A stretch of DNA of 30,416 nt from the IMG/VR virus record IMGVR_UViG_3300043444_000099, positions 1 to 30,416 of that record, one strand, 5' to 3'. The position numbers and the translations under genes were made by a program. The notes under the pieces are model-generated. The model was given only the letters and a program-made list of their open reading frames with translations, made no database searches and was not told where the DNA came from. This stretch comes from a virus. Numbering within the stretch: the stretch's first letter is position 1; the number at the start of each line of letters is the position of its first letter. Positions 15,234-24,800 of the stretch are shown piece after piece.

Positions 15234-15671
15234 ATGGCAGATTTATATTCAGCATTAAGCAGAGGCGGTAGAGTTAAACCTAACGCAATGTTTATTCCAC
15301 AACTAACCCCAGTGATCATTCACACTGATGGTCAAACACTTCCAAGCGGACAGACAGCATGGGCAGAAAATGACAGTGATACAGACAACTATCTAATCAC
15401 TAGTGATTATCAAGAACAGCGTGGTGATATTTTCAAAACAGTTCAGGCAATTCAACTTTATTGTGAAGTCTATGAGGTAAATGGTGCTAGCGACACTAGT
15501 CGTTTAACAGTAATTGTTAGAGATAGCAGTATTCCTTACGATGAAGGCGATACATTTCAAAATGCTGGAAACACTATTACCAAACTACAGACAGCAGTTC
15601 GTGCCGCATTAGGTGGTGCCGAGGTGTTAGTAACTATTGGTCGCTTTAAAGACGACGATACAGTTGGTTAA
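15234..15671 (+). CDS. Unknown protein, probable virion component
   Basis: A 145-residue protein directly after gp23 with a strong AAGGAG site. It begins ADLYSALSRGGRVKPNAMFI and appears beta-rich, with conserved-looking segments ITSDYQEQRGDIFKTVQAIQ (about 62-81) and VIVRDSSIPYDEGDTFQNAG. No family is recognised. Its location between two identical terminators next to the capsid gene, and late-type expression, suggest a capsid decoration or other structural protein, but this is only inference. No promoter is visible in the 20 bases between the upstream terminator and the start, so expression probably depends on read-through from gp23. Confidence 0.75.
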   Translation: MADLYSALSRGGRVKPNAMFIPQLTPVIIHTDGQTLPSGQTAWAENDSDTDNYLITSDYQEQRGDIFKTVQAIQLYCEVYEVNGASDTSRLTVIVRDSSIPYDEGDTFQNAGNTITKLQTAVRAALGGAEVLVTIGRFKDDDTVG

Positions 15672-15694
15672 TTTTTAAATTAAATTAGCTTAAG

Positions 15695-15717
15695 AAACCC
15701 GCTTCGGCGGGTTTTTT
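15695..15717 (+). terminator. Second intrinsic terminator, same stem-loop as after gp23
   Basis: AAACCCGC, TTCG loop and GCGGGTTT (15695-15714) are followed by a T run to 15717. The stem and loop are base-for-base identical to 15191-15210. Confidence 0.92.
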
Positions 15718-15718
15718 G

Positions 15719-15725
15719 TTAAATA
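15719..15725 (+). promoter_or_regulatory. Possible weak late promoter TTAAATA
   Basis: TTAAATA follows the terminator and lies 70 bases before the ATG at 15796. It differs from the late octamer but resembles the CTAAATA variant before 16589. Something must restart transcription after the terminator, and this is the best candidate seen. Confidence 0.3.
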
Positions 15726-15795
15726 TAGTACTAGAAAAAACTTATGCAGTACCCTCTGCGTAGACCTAGAACGTCATTTTATAAAGGAAAACAAA

Positions 15796-16515
15796 ATGGG
15801 ACGTCCAATTCAAAAGAAATATTTTGCTAACACTAACGTCAAATTAGACGGCGAAGGCGTTGGCGGTGAAAGCTTCAACGTTGTAACAGTATTAACAACT
15901 GGTACATTATATTCAACAACTACTAACTACACATGGACTGGTTCTGCACCTCAAATTGCAGGTGGTCAAGCAGCAAGCGGTACATTGACTATCGGTAGCG
16001 ACCGTAGAGTTACTGCATTTAACGTAAGCAACGGTGGTAGTGGTTATACTTCTACATCTAGCGTTACTGTTACAGTAAGCCCAGCAACAACTGGATCTGC
16101 CGCAACATATCACATTGCATTAACTACATCTACTCGTGCAAACGGTCTAGCTATGTATGCTTATATTCCTGCAAGTGGCGCAGCTGGTTACATCAGCGGT
16201 ACAGGCGGAAGCAGCCGTGTATTATCTGACGTCATTCGTCAAAGCGGTAATAACAAGTACGTTGTTCAAAACGCACAAGGCGTTGGCGTTGTACGATTAG
16301 TTGCAGACGGTACTGCGGCAAACGCTGCCGGCGAAGCTGACTTAACAGCAACTGACTGGAATGGCAGTACATATCGTGTTACAAAGCTACACGCTAAGAA
16401 AGCAAAACTAAAACAAGTTACTTCTAGTACAGCATTCTTAGTAGCAGACGGTGCATGGGCAAAATGGACCATTACCGCCGCAACAGGAACAACTGTTCTT
16501 TTAGCTAACGCTTAA
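15796..16515 (+). CDS. Thr/Ser/Gly-rich beta-structured virion protein
   Basis: A 239-residue protein, almost free of charged clusters and rich in Thr, Ser, Gly and Ala, typical of phage structural proteins. Residues about 68-100 contain an Ig-like or beta-sandwich motif VTAFNVSNGGSGYTSTSSV, a pattern (x-V-x-N-G-G-S-G-Y) widespread in phage tail and decoration proteins. The N-terminus GRPIQKKYFANTNVKLDG is distinctive. AAAGGAAAA precedes the start. It lies between two terminators (15695 and 16532), so it is a single-gene unit. The exact role is unknown. Tail, fibre or capsid-associated roles are all possible. Confidence 0.72.
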   Translation: MGRPIQKKYFANTNVKLDGEGVGGESFNVVTVLTTGTLYSTTTNYTWTGSAPQIAGGQAASGTLTIGSDRRVTAFNVSNGGSGYTSTSSVTVTVSPATTGSAATYHIALTTSTRANGLAMYAYIPASGAAGYISGTGGSSRVLSDVIRQSGNNKYVVQNAQGVGVVRLVADGTAANAAGEADLTATDWNGSTYRVTKLHAKKAKLKQVTSSTAFLVADGAWAKWTITAATGTTVLLANA

Positions 16516-16531
16516 TTAATTTAAGTACAAT

Positions 16532-16555
16532 AGAAAAGGGCTTAGGCCCTTTTCT
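16532..16555 (+). terminator. Intrinsic terminator
   Basis: AGAAAAGGGC (16532-16541) pairs with GCCCTTTTCT (16546-16555) around a TTAG loop, with the stem's own T run plus following T residues. It ends the single-gene unit at 15796. Confidence 0.85.
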
Positions 16556-16564
16556 TATTTGTGA

Positions 16565-16571
16565 CTAAATA
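16565..16571 (+). promoter_or_regulatory. Late promoter variant CTAAATA
   Basis: CTAAATA lies right after the terminator and 17 bases before the ATG at 16589. It is a known-type variation on the late octamer in marine T4-like phages and would restart transcription for the fibre gene cluster. Confidence 0.5.
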
Positions 16572-16588
16572 CGATAAAGGAAATTTTC

Positions 16589-17623
16589 ATGGCCGTAGAT
16601 GTAATTAGATATTCTGGCGATTTAAAATTGGCAACTGTTCAAGGCGGTACCATTACATTAGATACGGGCGTAAGTTCTGGAACAGTAGTTATTACTGGTA
16701 ACTTAAATGTATTAGGTACTGCAACTAATATTGCAACAACTAATACCATTGTTAAAGATAATATTATTACATTGAACGCAGGAGAATCCGGTTCTAGTGT
16801 AAGTCTTGGCGAAGCAAACACTCCTTTTTACGGTCAATCTGGATTTGTTATTGATAGAGGTAGCAATGCTAGCACTGCAACTCGTGCTTCTATCTTATTT
16901 GAAGAACGTACCTGGAGTTCAACAACAACTACGGCAACACAATATCAAGGTATGTGGTCTATTAAGACTGCTAACCGTGGAGCTGCTATCGAAGTTGGAT
17001 CAGTAAGATTAGTAGGCGCAGGCCCAAATAATGATAACAGGCTCAATTTACTAGGCGCCGGTATTAACGGAATGTTAAGTGTTGCTGGGCAGGTAAATTA
17101 TCATACTCGTGTTTTAGACGACAACGACATTCCTAACAAGTATTACGTTGATAATACTCCTCTAAGAGGAACTGCAACTAGCGCAATTACTGCACTAGAG
17201 CTTGCACAAAACGATACTAAAATTACTGTAACTGATAATAATATTCAACCTGGATATATTACAACTTACATTGACGGAGTATCTACAATGTTAGTACAAC
17301 GTCTTGCAGGTGTTCCTACTATTACATTAGGTACTTTAGTTGTTGCAGGAAATAGTATTCGAGCTGCATCTGCAAACAGAGATCTTGTTTTAGAAACATC
17401 AGGCACAGGAACTACAGTAGTAAATAACGGAATTACAGTCGGAGTATCAAGTGTAGCTCCTCAACCTAGTCAAGGCGCTGTAAAAATTTATACTACTTCT
17501 ACAGTAGGTGCAGGTAGTACAGGTATTAGATATGCAGGATACGAAAACTTAGCAACCTTGGTTCCAACTTCCGGTGAGTTAATTTCTGCAAGAAAAGCAT
17601 TAGTGCTTTCTATTATATTTTAA
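16589..17623 (+). CDS. Fibre-like virion structural protein
   Basis: A 344-residue protein with the beta-repeat composition of phage fibre or whisker subunits. It begins AVDVIRYSGDLKLATVQGGT. Residues about 20-60 contain the repeated G-x-hydrophobic beta-strands (GNLNVLGTATNI) typical of trimeric beta-helical shafts, then IITLNAGESG. The middle has HTRVLDDNDIPNKYYVDN (about 170-187), a motif seen in marine T4-like fibre proteins. The C-terminus ends with ELISARKALVLSIIF, resembling the small terminal domain of such proteins. It is the first gene of a run that ends with the two giant proteins. Host-contact or shaft function is inferred. Confidence 0.75.
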   Translation: MAVDVIRYSGDLKLATVQGGTITLDTGVSSGTVVITGNLNVLGTATNIATTNTIVKDNIITLNAGESGSSVSLGEANTPFYGQSGFVIDRGSNASTATRASILFEERTWSSTTTTATQYQGMWSIKTANRGAAIEVGSVRLVGAGPNNDNRLNLLGAGINGMLSVAGQVNYHTRVLDDNDIPNKYYVDNTPLRGTATSAITALELAQNDTKITVTDNNIQPGYITTYIDGVSTMLVQRLAGVPTITLGTLVVAGNSIRAASANRDLVLETSGTGTTVVNNGITVGVSSVAPQPSQGAVKIYTTSTVGAGSTGIRYAGYENLATLVPTSGELISARKALVLSIIF

Positions 17624-17632
17624 GGATTCAAA

Positions 17633-17950
17633 ATGGCAATTACAAATTCGCAACTTAGTTCAACTGCAAAAACTGAAGTTTTTGTTGGGTCTGGCGAAAA
17701 CGCGATTACTTGTATTATTCTTTGCAATACCAGTTTAAGTACTGATGCAACAGTTACAGTATGGGCAGTACCAGCCGCTATTGCAGCGGGCGATGCTAAT
17801 ATGATTTTAAATGAAGTTGCTTTACCTGCAGGTGAAACGTTTAGCATGGACACTGAAAGATTTATTTTAAGTGACGGAGACAGTATTCAAGCACAAGCAA
17901 GTCAAAACTTGATCATTACAGCAACAGTTAGCTACGTTCAAACGGCCTAA
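17633..17950 (+). CDS. Small beta-sandwich-like virion protein
   Basis: A 105-residue protein preceded by AAGGAT. The pattern of strands (TEVFVGSGENAITCIILCN, TVTVWAVP, LPAGETFSMDTERFILSDGD) resembles small phage structural proteins that follow fibre genes. The LPAGETFSMDT/ILSDGDSIQA segment matches in type the PPNDSASLITGKMILESQDSIRA segment of the protein at 25406, so the two are likely distant paralogues. Marine T4-like phages often carry such small proteins near fibre genes. A cap, adaptor or collar role is possible, but none is shown by the sequence. Confidence 0.72.
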   Translation: MAITNSQLSSTAKTEVFVGSGENAITCIILCNTSLSTDATVTVWAVPAAIAAGDANMILNEVALPAGETFSMDTERFILSDGDSIQAQASQNLIITATVSYVQTA

Positions 17951-17955
17951 ACACT

Positions 17956-18690
17956 ATGAAATTTTATAAAAGAAAAGCAATAGATTCGCATAACCCGCAA
18001 GACGATAGTTTTGCGGTAGAAGCTGACGGTCGATTAATTTCCGACTCTACACAAAGTTTTAAATTGCCAGGTGGTACCGTTGCTCAACGTCCTACTAATA
18101 CAACATTAGGTCAAGTTAGATATAACACTCAGCTATTTGATTTAGAAACATTTGTAAGAACTACATGGGAAAGAATTAGAACTGTCAGACCTGCAAAAAT
18201 TACAGTACAAAATTTAGGCAGTGGAAACTATTATAGCAATTTATTTGGTCCTCTTAATTCAACTTACTTTCCTTCCTATGGAGCAACTTACGGCGGAAGT
18301 GCTGCCAACATTCAAGTGTATGTAGATAACGTATATCAAATTCCTTTTACTAACTACGACTTAACAACAGATCCTTCCCCAGTCATTGTTTCAACTACTG
18401 GAACAACAACTGCAACTTCAACTGTATTATATCTGGACTCTGTTCAAAACGTTCAGCCTGGACAGACTATCGCCGGAAGTGCAAACATTACATCGAGTAC
18501 TACTGTGTTAGGTACAATAACAGGAACATTCAATGTAGTTATCAGCGAACCTGTAACTGGCAATGTAAATGCCGGTACTAGTTTAACATTTTCTTTTAAT
18601 ACAGGAACTTACATTCAATTCTCTGGGCCAGTTCCAGCTAAACCGGTTGTAGCATTACTAGGCTTTGACGGATATTTCCCTCCAGCTTAA
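17956..18690 (+). CDS. Fibre-cluster structural protein
   Basis: A 244-residue protein with no ribosome binding site before its ATG, five bases after the previous stop, so it is probably translated by coupling. The N-terminal FKLPGGTVAQRPTNTTLGQV (about 37-56) is a motif shared by many marine T4-like virion proteins and is followed by RYNTQLFDLETF. The rest is beta-rich and Thr/Ser-rich, with an NIQVYVDNVYQIPFTNYDL segment (about 118-136). The final residues are FDGYFPPA. A tail-fibre or baseplate-linked role is likely but unproven. Confidence 0.72.
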   Translation: MKFYKRKAIDSHNPQDDSFAVEADGRLISDSTQSFKLPGGTVAQRPTNTTLGQVRYNTQLFDLETFVRTTWERIRTVRPAKITVQNLGSGNYYSNLFGPLNSTYFPSYGATYGGSAANIQVYVDNVYQIPFTNYDLTTDPSPVIVSTTGTTTATSTVLYLDSVQNVQPGQTIAGSANITSSTTVLGTITGTFNVVISEPVTGNVNAGTSLTFSFNTGTYIQFSGPVPAKPVVALLGFDGYFPPA

Positions 18691-18818
18691 TAGGCTAACA
18701 ACACCAAATATTTCGTTCCCGATAAATACAACGATGCCAAATGGTTTGGCAGATCATACTGTGGTAAACCCGCAATGTAAGGTGGTTATCCGTGAAACTC
18801 GGTGTATAGGGAGCTAGC
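18691..18818 (+). other. Leader region before the first giant gene
   Basis: A 128-base gap containing a late promoter and a perfect 7-bp hairpin, TGCCAAA/TTTGGCA (18735-18741, 18745-18751, loop TGG), followed by short stems such as CCG/CGG at 18790-18802. AGGGAG precedes the ATG at 18819. The leader is longer and more structured than elsewhere in the fibre cluster. Confidence 0.5.
18721..18728 (+). promoter_or_regulatory. Late promoter GATAAATA for the first giant gene
   Basis: GATAAATA lies 90 bases before the ATG at 18819, with a hairpin-containing leader in between. It is a one-base variant of the T4 late octamer. Confidence 0.6.
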
Positions 18819-21800
18819 ATGGCCGTAGGTCGTATTACGGGCCCACTCTTAGCGCAAAACTTGCTAAGAGATGGAGTCAATATAGCAGTCGAAACAGACT
18901 TGCTTTATATCGATGTTGTTAATGGTCGAATTGGTATTAAAACCGATGCTCCTCGTACTGAGTTAGATGTCAATGGTACCTTAACTACTAAGGTTCTTAT
19001 AGCCGATACTGCTACAATCGGTTTAGTCACAATAGAAAGTTCTACATCAAGTAGCACAATTTCTACATTATATGGACCACTTACTGTTGCCCCCGGCGGC
19101 AACGAATGGTTATATGTTAATACAACTGCAAGTTTCCGTGGTGACGTTTATGCTACAGGAAATTTCTTTGCACAAGGAAATATCAAACTAGGTGATACAA
19201 CATCTAGTGACATCATCGAATTACTAGGAGAAGTACAAAGCGATATCCTTCCATATATCAGCAGCGGTACGTTCTCTACATACATCAGCACCTTTACTGG
19301 TCTAACTGTAACTGACTTTTATACCAGTACTGAAATTGTATCTGAATACAGCTTAGGTAACACAAGTAGCTATTGGCAAAATGGTTTCTTAGAAAATATC
19401 TTTACCAAGAGAATTGATACTGCTGGAACTGCTACAGACATACAATTCTTCCCTGATATTCCTTTATTGGAACGAACACTAAACAAGAGCGTTACTATAA
19501 ACGGAGACATCCGTGTCTATGGCGGAAGTCCGATTGGTACGGCTCCAGTAGTTAAAAACATCTTGTATGTTAATGAAAATGGCAGTGATGATAACGACGG
19601 CCGAGCAATGGATTCGAGTCGTGCGTGCCGCACAATTACTGGTGCAACTAGAAGTCCTTATTTTAAACAAGGTACTGTTATCAAAGTAAGTCCGGGATAT
19701 TATGCTGAAGATAATCCTATTGTTTTAAAACCTTACACATCTATTGTAGGTGATAGCTTACGTGCAGTATTTGTAGAACCTCTAAATAAAACTGTTGATT
19801 TGTTCCACGTTAATTCTGGTGTTTATATCACCGGAATGACTATGTTGAATTTACGTCGAGGGGAAGTAACTAGATATGAACCAGGCGGAGCCGGTACATA
19901 TACAACAGGTGCGTACTGTGTTGCTTTTCCTCCTAGTCTAGATAACCCAATTGAATTGTTTCACAGCCCCTACATTCAAAACTGTACCAATCAATCTGGT
20001 CCTTGGCTATACGACGGCACAATGTTTGTTCCAAACCAAACAGTTCAACTACCAATGGTAGTTGCTACGGCTACCTATGCATCCAGTACTACTACAATTA
20101 CCGTAACAATTCAACCTGAAGTTTCTGGACAACAATTAGAAATTGGAATGGCAGTCAATGGATATGGTATCCTTATTGAGGATGACATTCCTGTTGCAAC
20201 TATCGAGTCTATTGAAAACGTTGATGTTAATTTTAGAAATGCAAAACAACTTCTAACTTTGAACAAGGATTTTATCAAAGAAGAAGTTATTACATATATT
20301 AATTACAACTACCCTGATTTAGTTTATGATCAAGACAAATGCAGAAGAGATGCAGGTTATGTCTTAGACGCTCTTATAAATGATGCAATACTTGGAGGCA
20401 ATCAAAAGATTGTTGAAGCGGGTCGTGCATATTTCACAGGCAACAGTAATATTTTAGGAGAAGAACTAATTCCTACTATTGCTGCCTTTGAAAGAATTAA
20501 AACTTTTGCATTTGGTGTAGTATCTAATACTGACTTATCTTCTGTTAAGACTCCTACAAATATTGCAAGTCAAACAATTAATCTAGACCTCACTGGCGGA
20601 GAAATTGCAGAAGATAATATTGTAATGTTGATGGATTTATTAATCGACATTCTGCGTAACAACGGAGGATATGAAAATGCCGCAGCGTTACTAAATGCTA
20701 ACCGCGGATTTATTCAAGCTGAAACTGTTGCATTTGTAAATGAAACTTATGTTGGACAACCAATTCCAAGTTTTGAATACGACAGATCGAAATGTTTTAG
20801 AGATGTTGGATATATTATTGATGCACTGGCAACAGATTTATTATATGGCGGCAATGAACAGTCTGTAGCTGCCGGACAAGCATACAATGCAGGTGCAGTA
20901 ATAGTTGGCGAAGAAGATGAAACTATTGCCGGATTTAATTATCTCGGAATGGTTATTCGAGATGTAATTTTACAAAATGAAATTATTGACGGCTATCAAT
21001 CTACAGTTACTCAAACTACATTGGCCGCAACTGGTACTAATGCCGCAGTAGAGTTAATAACAAGAAATATTGAATCGATTAATTCATTCATTAGCGATGC
21101 AACATATTTTGTTCCAACGGTTTCAAACAGCGGTTCCCCTAGTTCGATTACTGGAATTGTAGATAGTTATAATCTGTTAGTTGCTAATAAGACGTTCTTA
21201 CAACATGAAGTTGTTAATTATATTGATGTAACTTTTACAAACTTAGACTTTGAGTATAATGAAGTTAAGTGTGCCCGTGATACTGGATTAATTTTTGACG
21301 GTCTGCTACTGGACCTAGTGCATAACGGTGAAAGTCAAAGCACATTTGCTGGACTTCAATATTGGAATCAAACTAACAGTGTAATTCCTGGAGAAGAAAC
21401 AACCACAACTAATGCCTTTGCCTACGCAAGAGATATTGCCGCAGATATTATTCAAGGTATTCCAGTAACAGTGTTAGGAACACTGACACAGTATATTAGT
21501 ACCGGTACAATATCCAGTGTAGCAGATGAACTAAAAGAAAAATTTGATGTAGTTATCAATGTAATTACAAGCGGAACCAGTGGCGTAACTGATTTAATTG
21601 AGCCTAATGGTGATATTAATACTTCTAGTAATTACACTATTGCATTAGATCTTTTAATTGCAAACAAAGAATTCATCAAAGACGAAGTTATCTATTGGAT
21701 TGAAGCTAACAAGACATCTGGTTTTACATACGACGATGCTAAATGCAGACGTGATGTAGGATATGTCTTAGACAGTACTGCAATGGATTTAATTCGCGGC

Positions 21801-24800
21801 GGTAACCGTCAGAGTATTCAAGCAGGTGTTTATTACTACGGATACAATAGCACCAGTACAACTCTTGTAAATGAAGTACCTCAAACAATGGCAGCATACA
21901 AGTATATGAAGTCATTGATTGAAAAAGTTTCTCAAAGAATACCTGCAACAAAAACATATCAAACAGAAATTACACAAAATTTTGACTTGCCAGGCGGAAC
22001 AATTGAAGAAGCTAGAGCAATCGGAGAAAATATTGATCTAATTAGAAAGATTATTAAACAAGGTCCAGCGTCAGCTCCAGAAAGAACTCCTATTAGTTTA
22101 ACTGTATCAACTTCGACAAATGTTAGTCGTGCGTACGAGTTATTAAAATTAAACAAAGATTTTATTGTCGCCGAAGTTGTAGAATTTGTTAATAAAACTT
22201 ATATTCAACCTTATGAATTTAGTTACAACGAAGAAAAATGTTTTAGAGATGTTGGATTAATTGTTGATGCGATTGCTACAGACATCATTCGTCGTTCTAA
22301 TGTTAGTTCTATTGATGCTGGATTAGCCTATTGGGAAGGCGCAGTAAGTGTTATTGAAGGTCAATTAAAAGAAACTGCTGGCGCTATTCAATACGCTAAG
22401 AGCATTGCTCTAGATGTCATTGCAAACAATCCTGTAACAAGTTTTTATCAACAATCAGTTGAAACTATTATTCCGGGAACTAGCTCAACTACAATGACTG
22501 TGGTTGTAAGCCAACTTATTAATAGTCAATTATCAGGTGGAGAAGTTGCAAGAGATTTGGTTGATAGTAATTTTAACGCAATCACAACTATCCTACGCGA
22601 TGGCCCTGCGTATGCTCCATTTAGCACAGAAGGGACTTTAACTCAGTTTGTATTAACTTTAAGTACATCAACTATCTCTGCTGCCGAAAATGATATAATG
22701 TATTTTGGCGAAACAACTGTTTATCCTATTGAAGATAAAAATCTTCCAGGCATTTGGAGCGAGAACGGTTATGCCGATCGTAGAATTGATCCAAACGGCT
22801 CGGGCGGCGGAGCATTAGTAGATGGTAATGCACCATCTAGAAGAAGTCCAATTCAATCTTTTGTTTTTGATGCCTTTACACAGATCACACAAGGTGGTCG
22901 CGGCATTCATATTATCAATGAAGGGTATGCACAGTTAGTTTCTGTCTTTACTATTTTCTGTAACGTAGCTGTTGAAACAGACACTGGCGGTATTGCATCT
23001 ATCACTAACTCCAATAATAACTTTGGAGATTTGTGCTTAGTTGCTAAAGGATACGGCAAACGTAAATTTGGTGGTACTGTATATAACCCAGAGAACTTTG
23101 CCTACGACGAGTTGTCAAATACATTTGAAGAAAATGAATATTATCCTCAAGGTTATTTCCCAACACGTCAGCAGGTTTGTATATTTGTTCCTGATCCAGC
23201 AAATAGACCTCACATCAGTTTAGTAATGGAAGTCATTCCGCCTGATCAATATGTTAATTACGATAACGATATTGTTCCGTATGTCAATGAACAAGGTTAT
23301 CCTGGATTTTTAACTGCCGTAATCAATACCAGCACACTATCTACAGGAAGCTATACAATTTCTGGTATAGATGTAACTGGTGCAAGTATTGGACAAACTG
23401 TATATATTAAAGATCAGTTCGGATACGAAGCAACCGATAACGGCGAAGGATTCCGATACATTAGTTCAGGTACAACAATCGTAGATATTGGTTATCAAAC
23501 AATTACTCTAAGCAATCCTATTGCAGAAGGCGGTGGTGAGTACGGAAACGATTTCTACTTTGATATCTATTGTTGTGGCAATGCTTACTATAACATATTG
23601 AGTAGTAAGCCTGCAACTAGCCCATACCCAACAGGTCAAAGTAAAATCCTTGGTCAAGAAACAGAAACAATCGACGCTATCAATCATATGAATGATATTG
23701 TCAATGCTGTAGTTTCTAATGTTGTCTATACAGGAACTTATACAACGGCAGTAAGTCAAACAATTGATACCACATATCCGGGTGGTGCAAACACTGTTGA
23801 GTTTATAAACGATCGTTTAGGTATTATTACTAACGTCATTTTATCAGGACCTCAAGCTGCACCAGAAGTTCAAAGTACTGGAACTAAAGCAGATTACTAT
23901 GCCAGTGCTATTGCTCTGTTAGAGCAGAATAGAATATTCATTCAAAATGAAACAGTTGGGTATGTTGATTCAATTTACGGCGGTTTTACTTACGATGAAG
24001 CCAAGTGTCAGCGAGATGTAGGTTTAATTATTGATAGTATTGCAATGGATATGCTGTATGATGATACAACCCAATCTACTTTTGCAGGACTTCAATATTG
24101 GAACCAAGCTGAATACGTTGATGGAATTGGTGGACAAATTACTACTACCACTGAAGCGATTGCTTATGCAAAATCTCTAGCAGTATCCATTGCTGGAGGT
24201 TCGGCGGGAACAGTAGTCGGACAGCGTTTTGACAATATTCTTGACATATTAGAAAATGGTACTACTGGAGTTAGTGACATTATTGTTGCAAACGCATATA
24301 GAACAACTGACAGTGCTACGCTTGCAGCCTATGCATCGTTACAGTCAAACAAATCTTCTATTCAAACACAGGTTATAAATTGGATTACTGCAAATCATCC
24401 TAGTTTTGTTTATGACCAAGTAACCTGCTCTAGAGACGTTGGGTACATTATCGATAGTGTATGTATAGATTTAATTCACGGCGGCAATAGACAAAGTATA
24501 ATGGCCGGTGTTTATTACTACGGGTTTGATGAAACTAGCAGTGCTATTGCAGGCGAAATACCTCAAACAGCCGCGGCATATAATTTTATTAAAGGTGTTG
24601 TTGGCGATATTATTACCGGTACTCCTATTAGTCCAAAGTATCAAAATGCAGTAGGACAAGTTACTAGTTTAAATCCTGCAACTGCTGACGAGACAGCAAC
24701 TCTGCAATCAAAGATTGATGTAATAACAAATATTATATCTAACGGTCCAACAGTGGCAGAAGAAAGAAGAGCTATAAGTCAAACAATGAACACTAGTACA

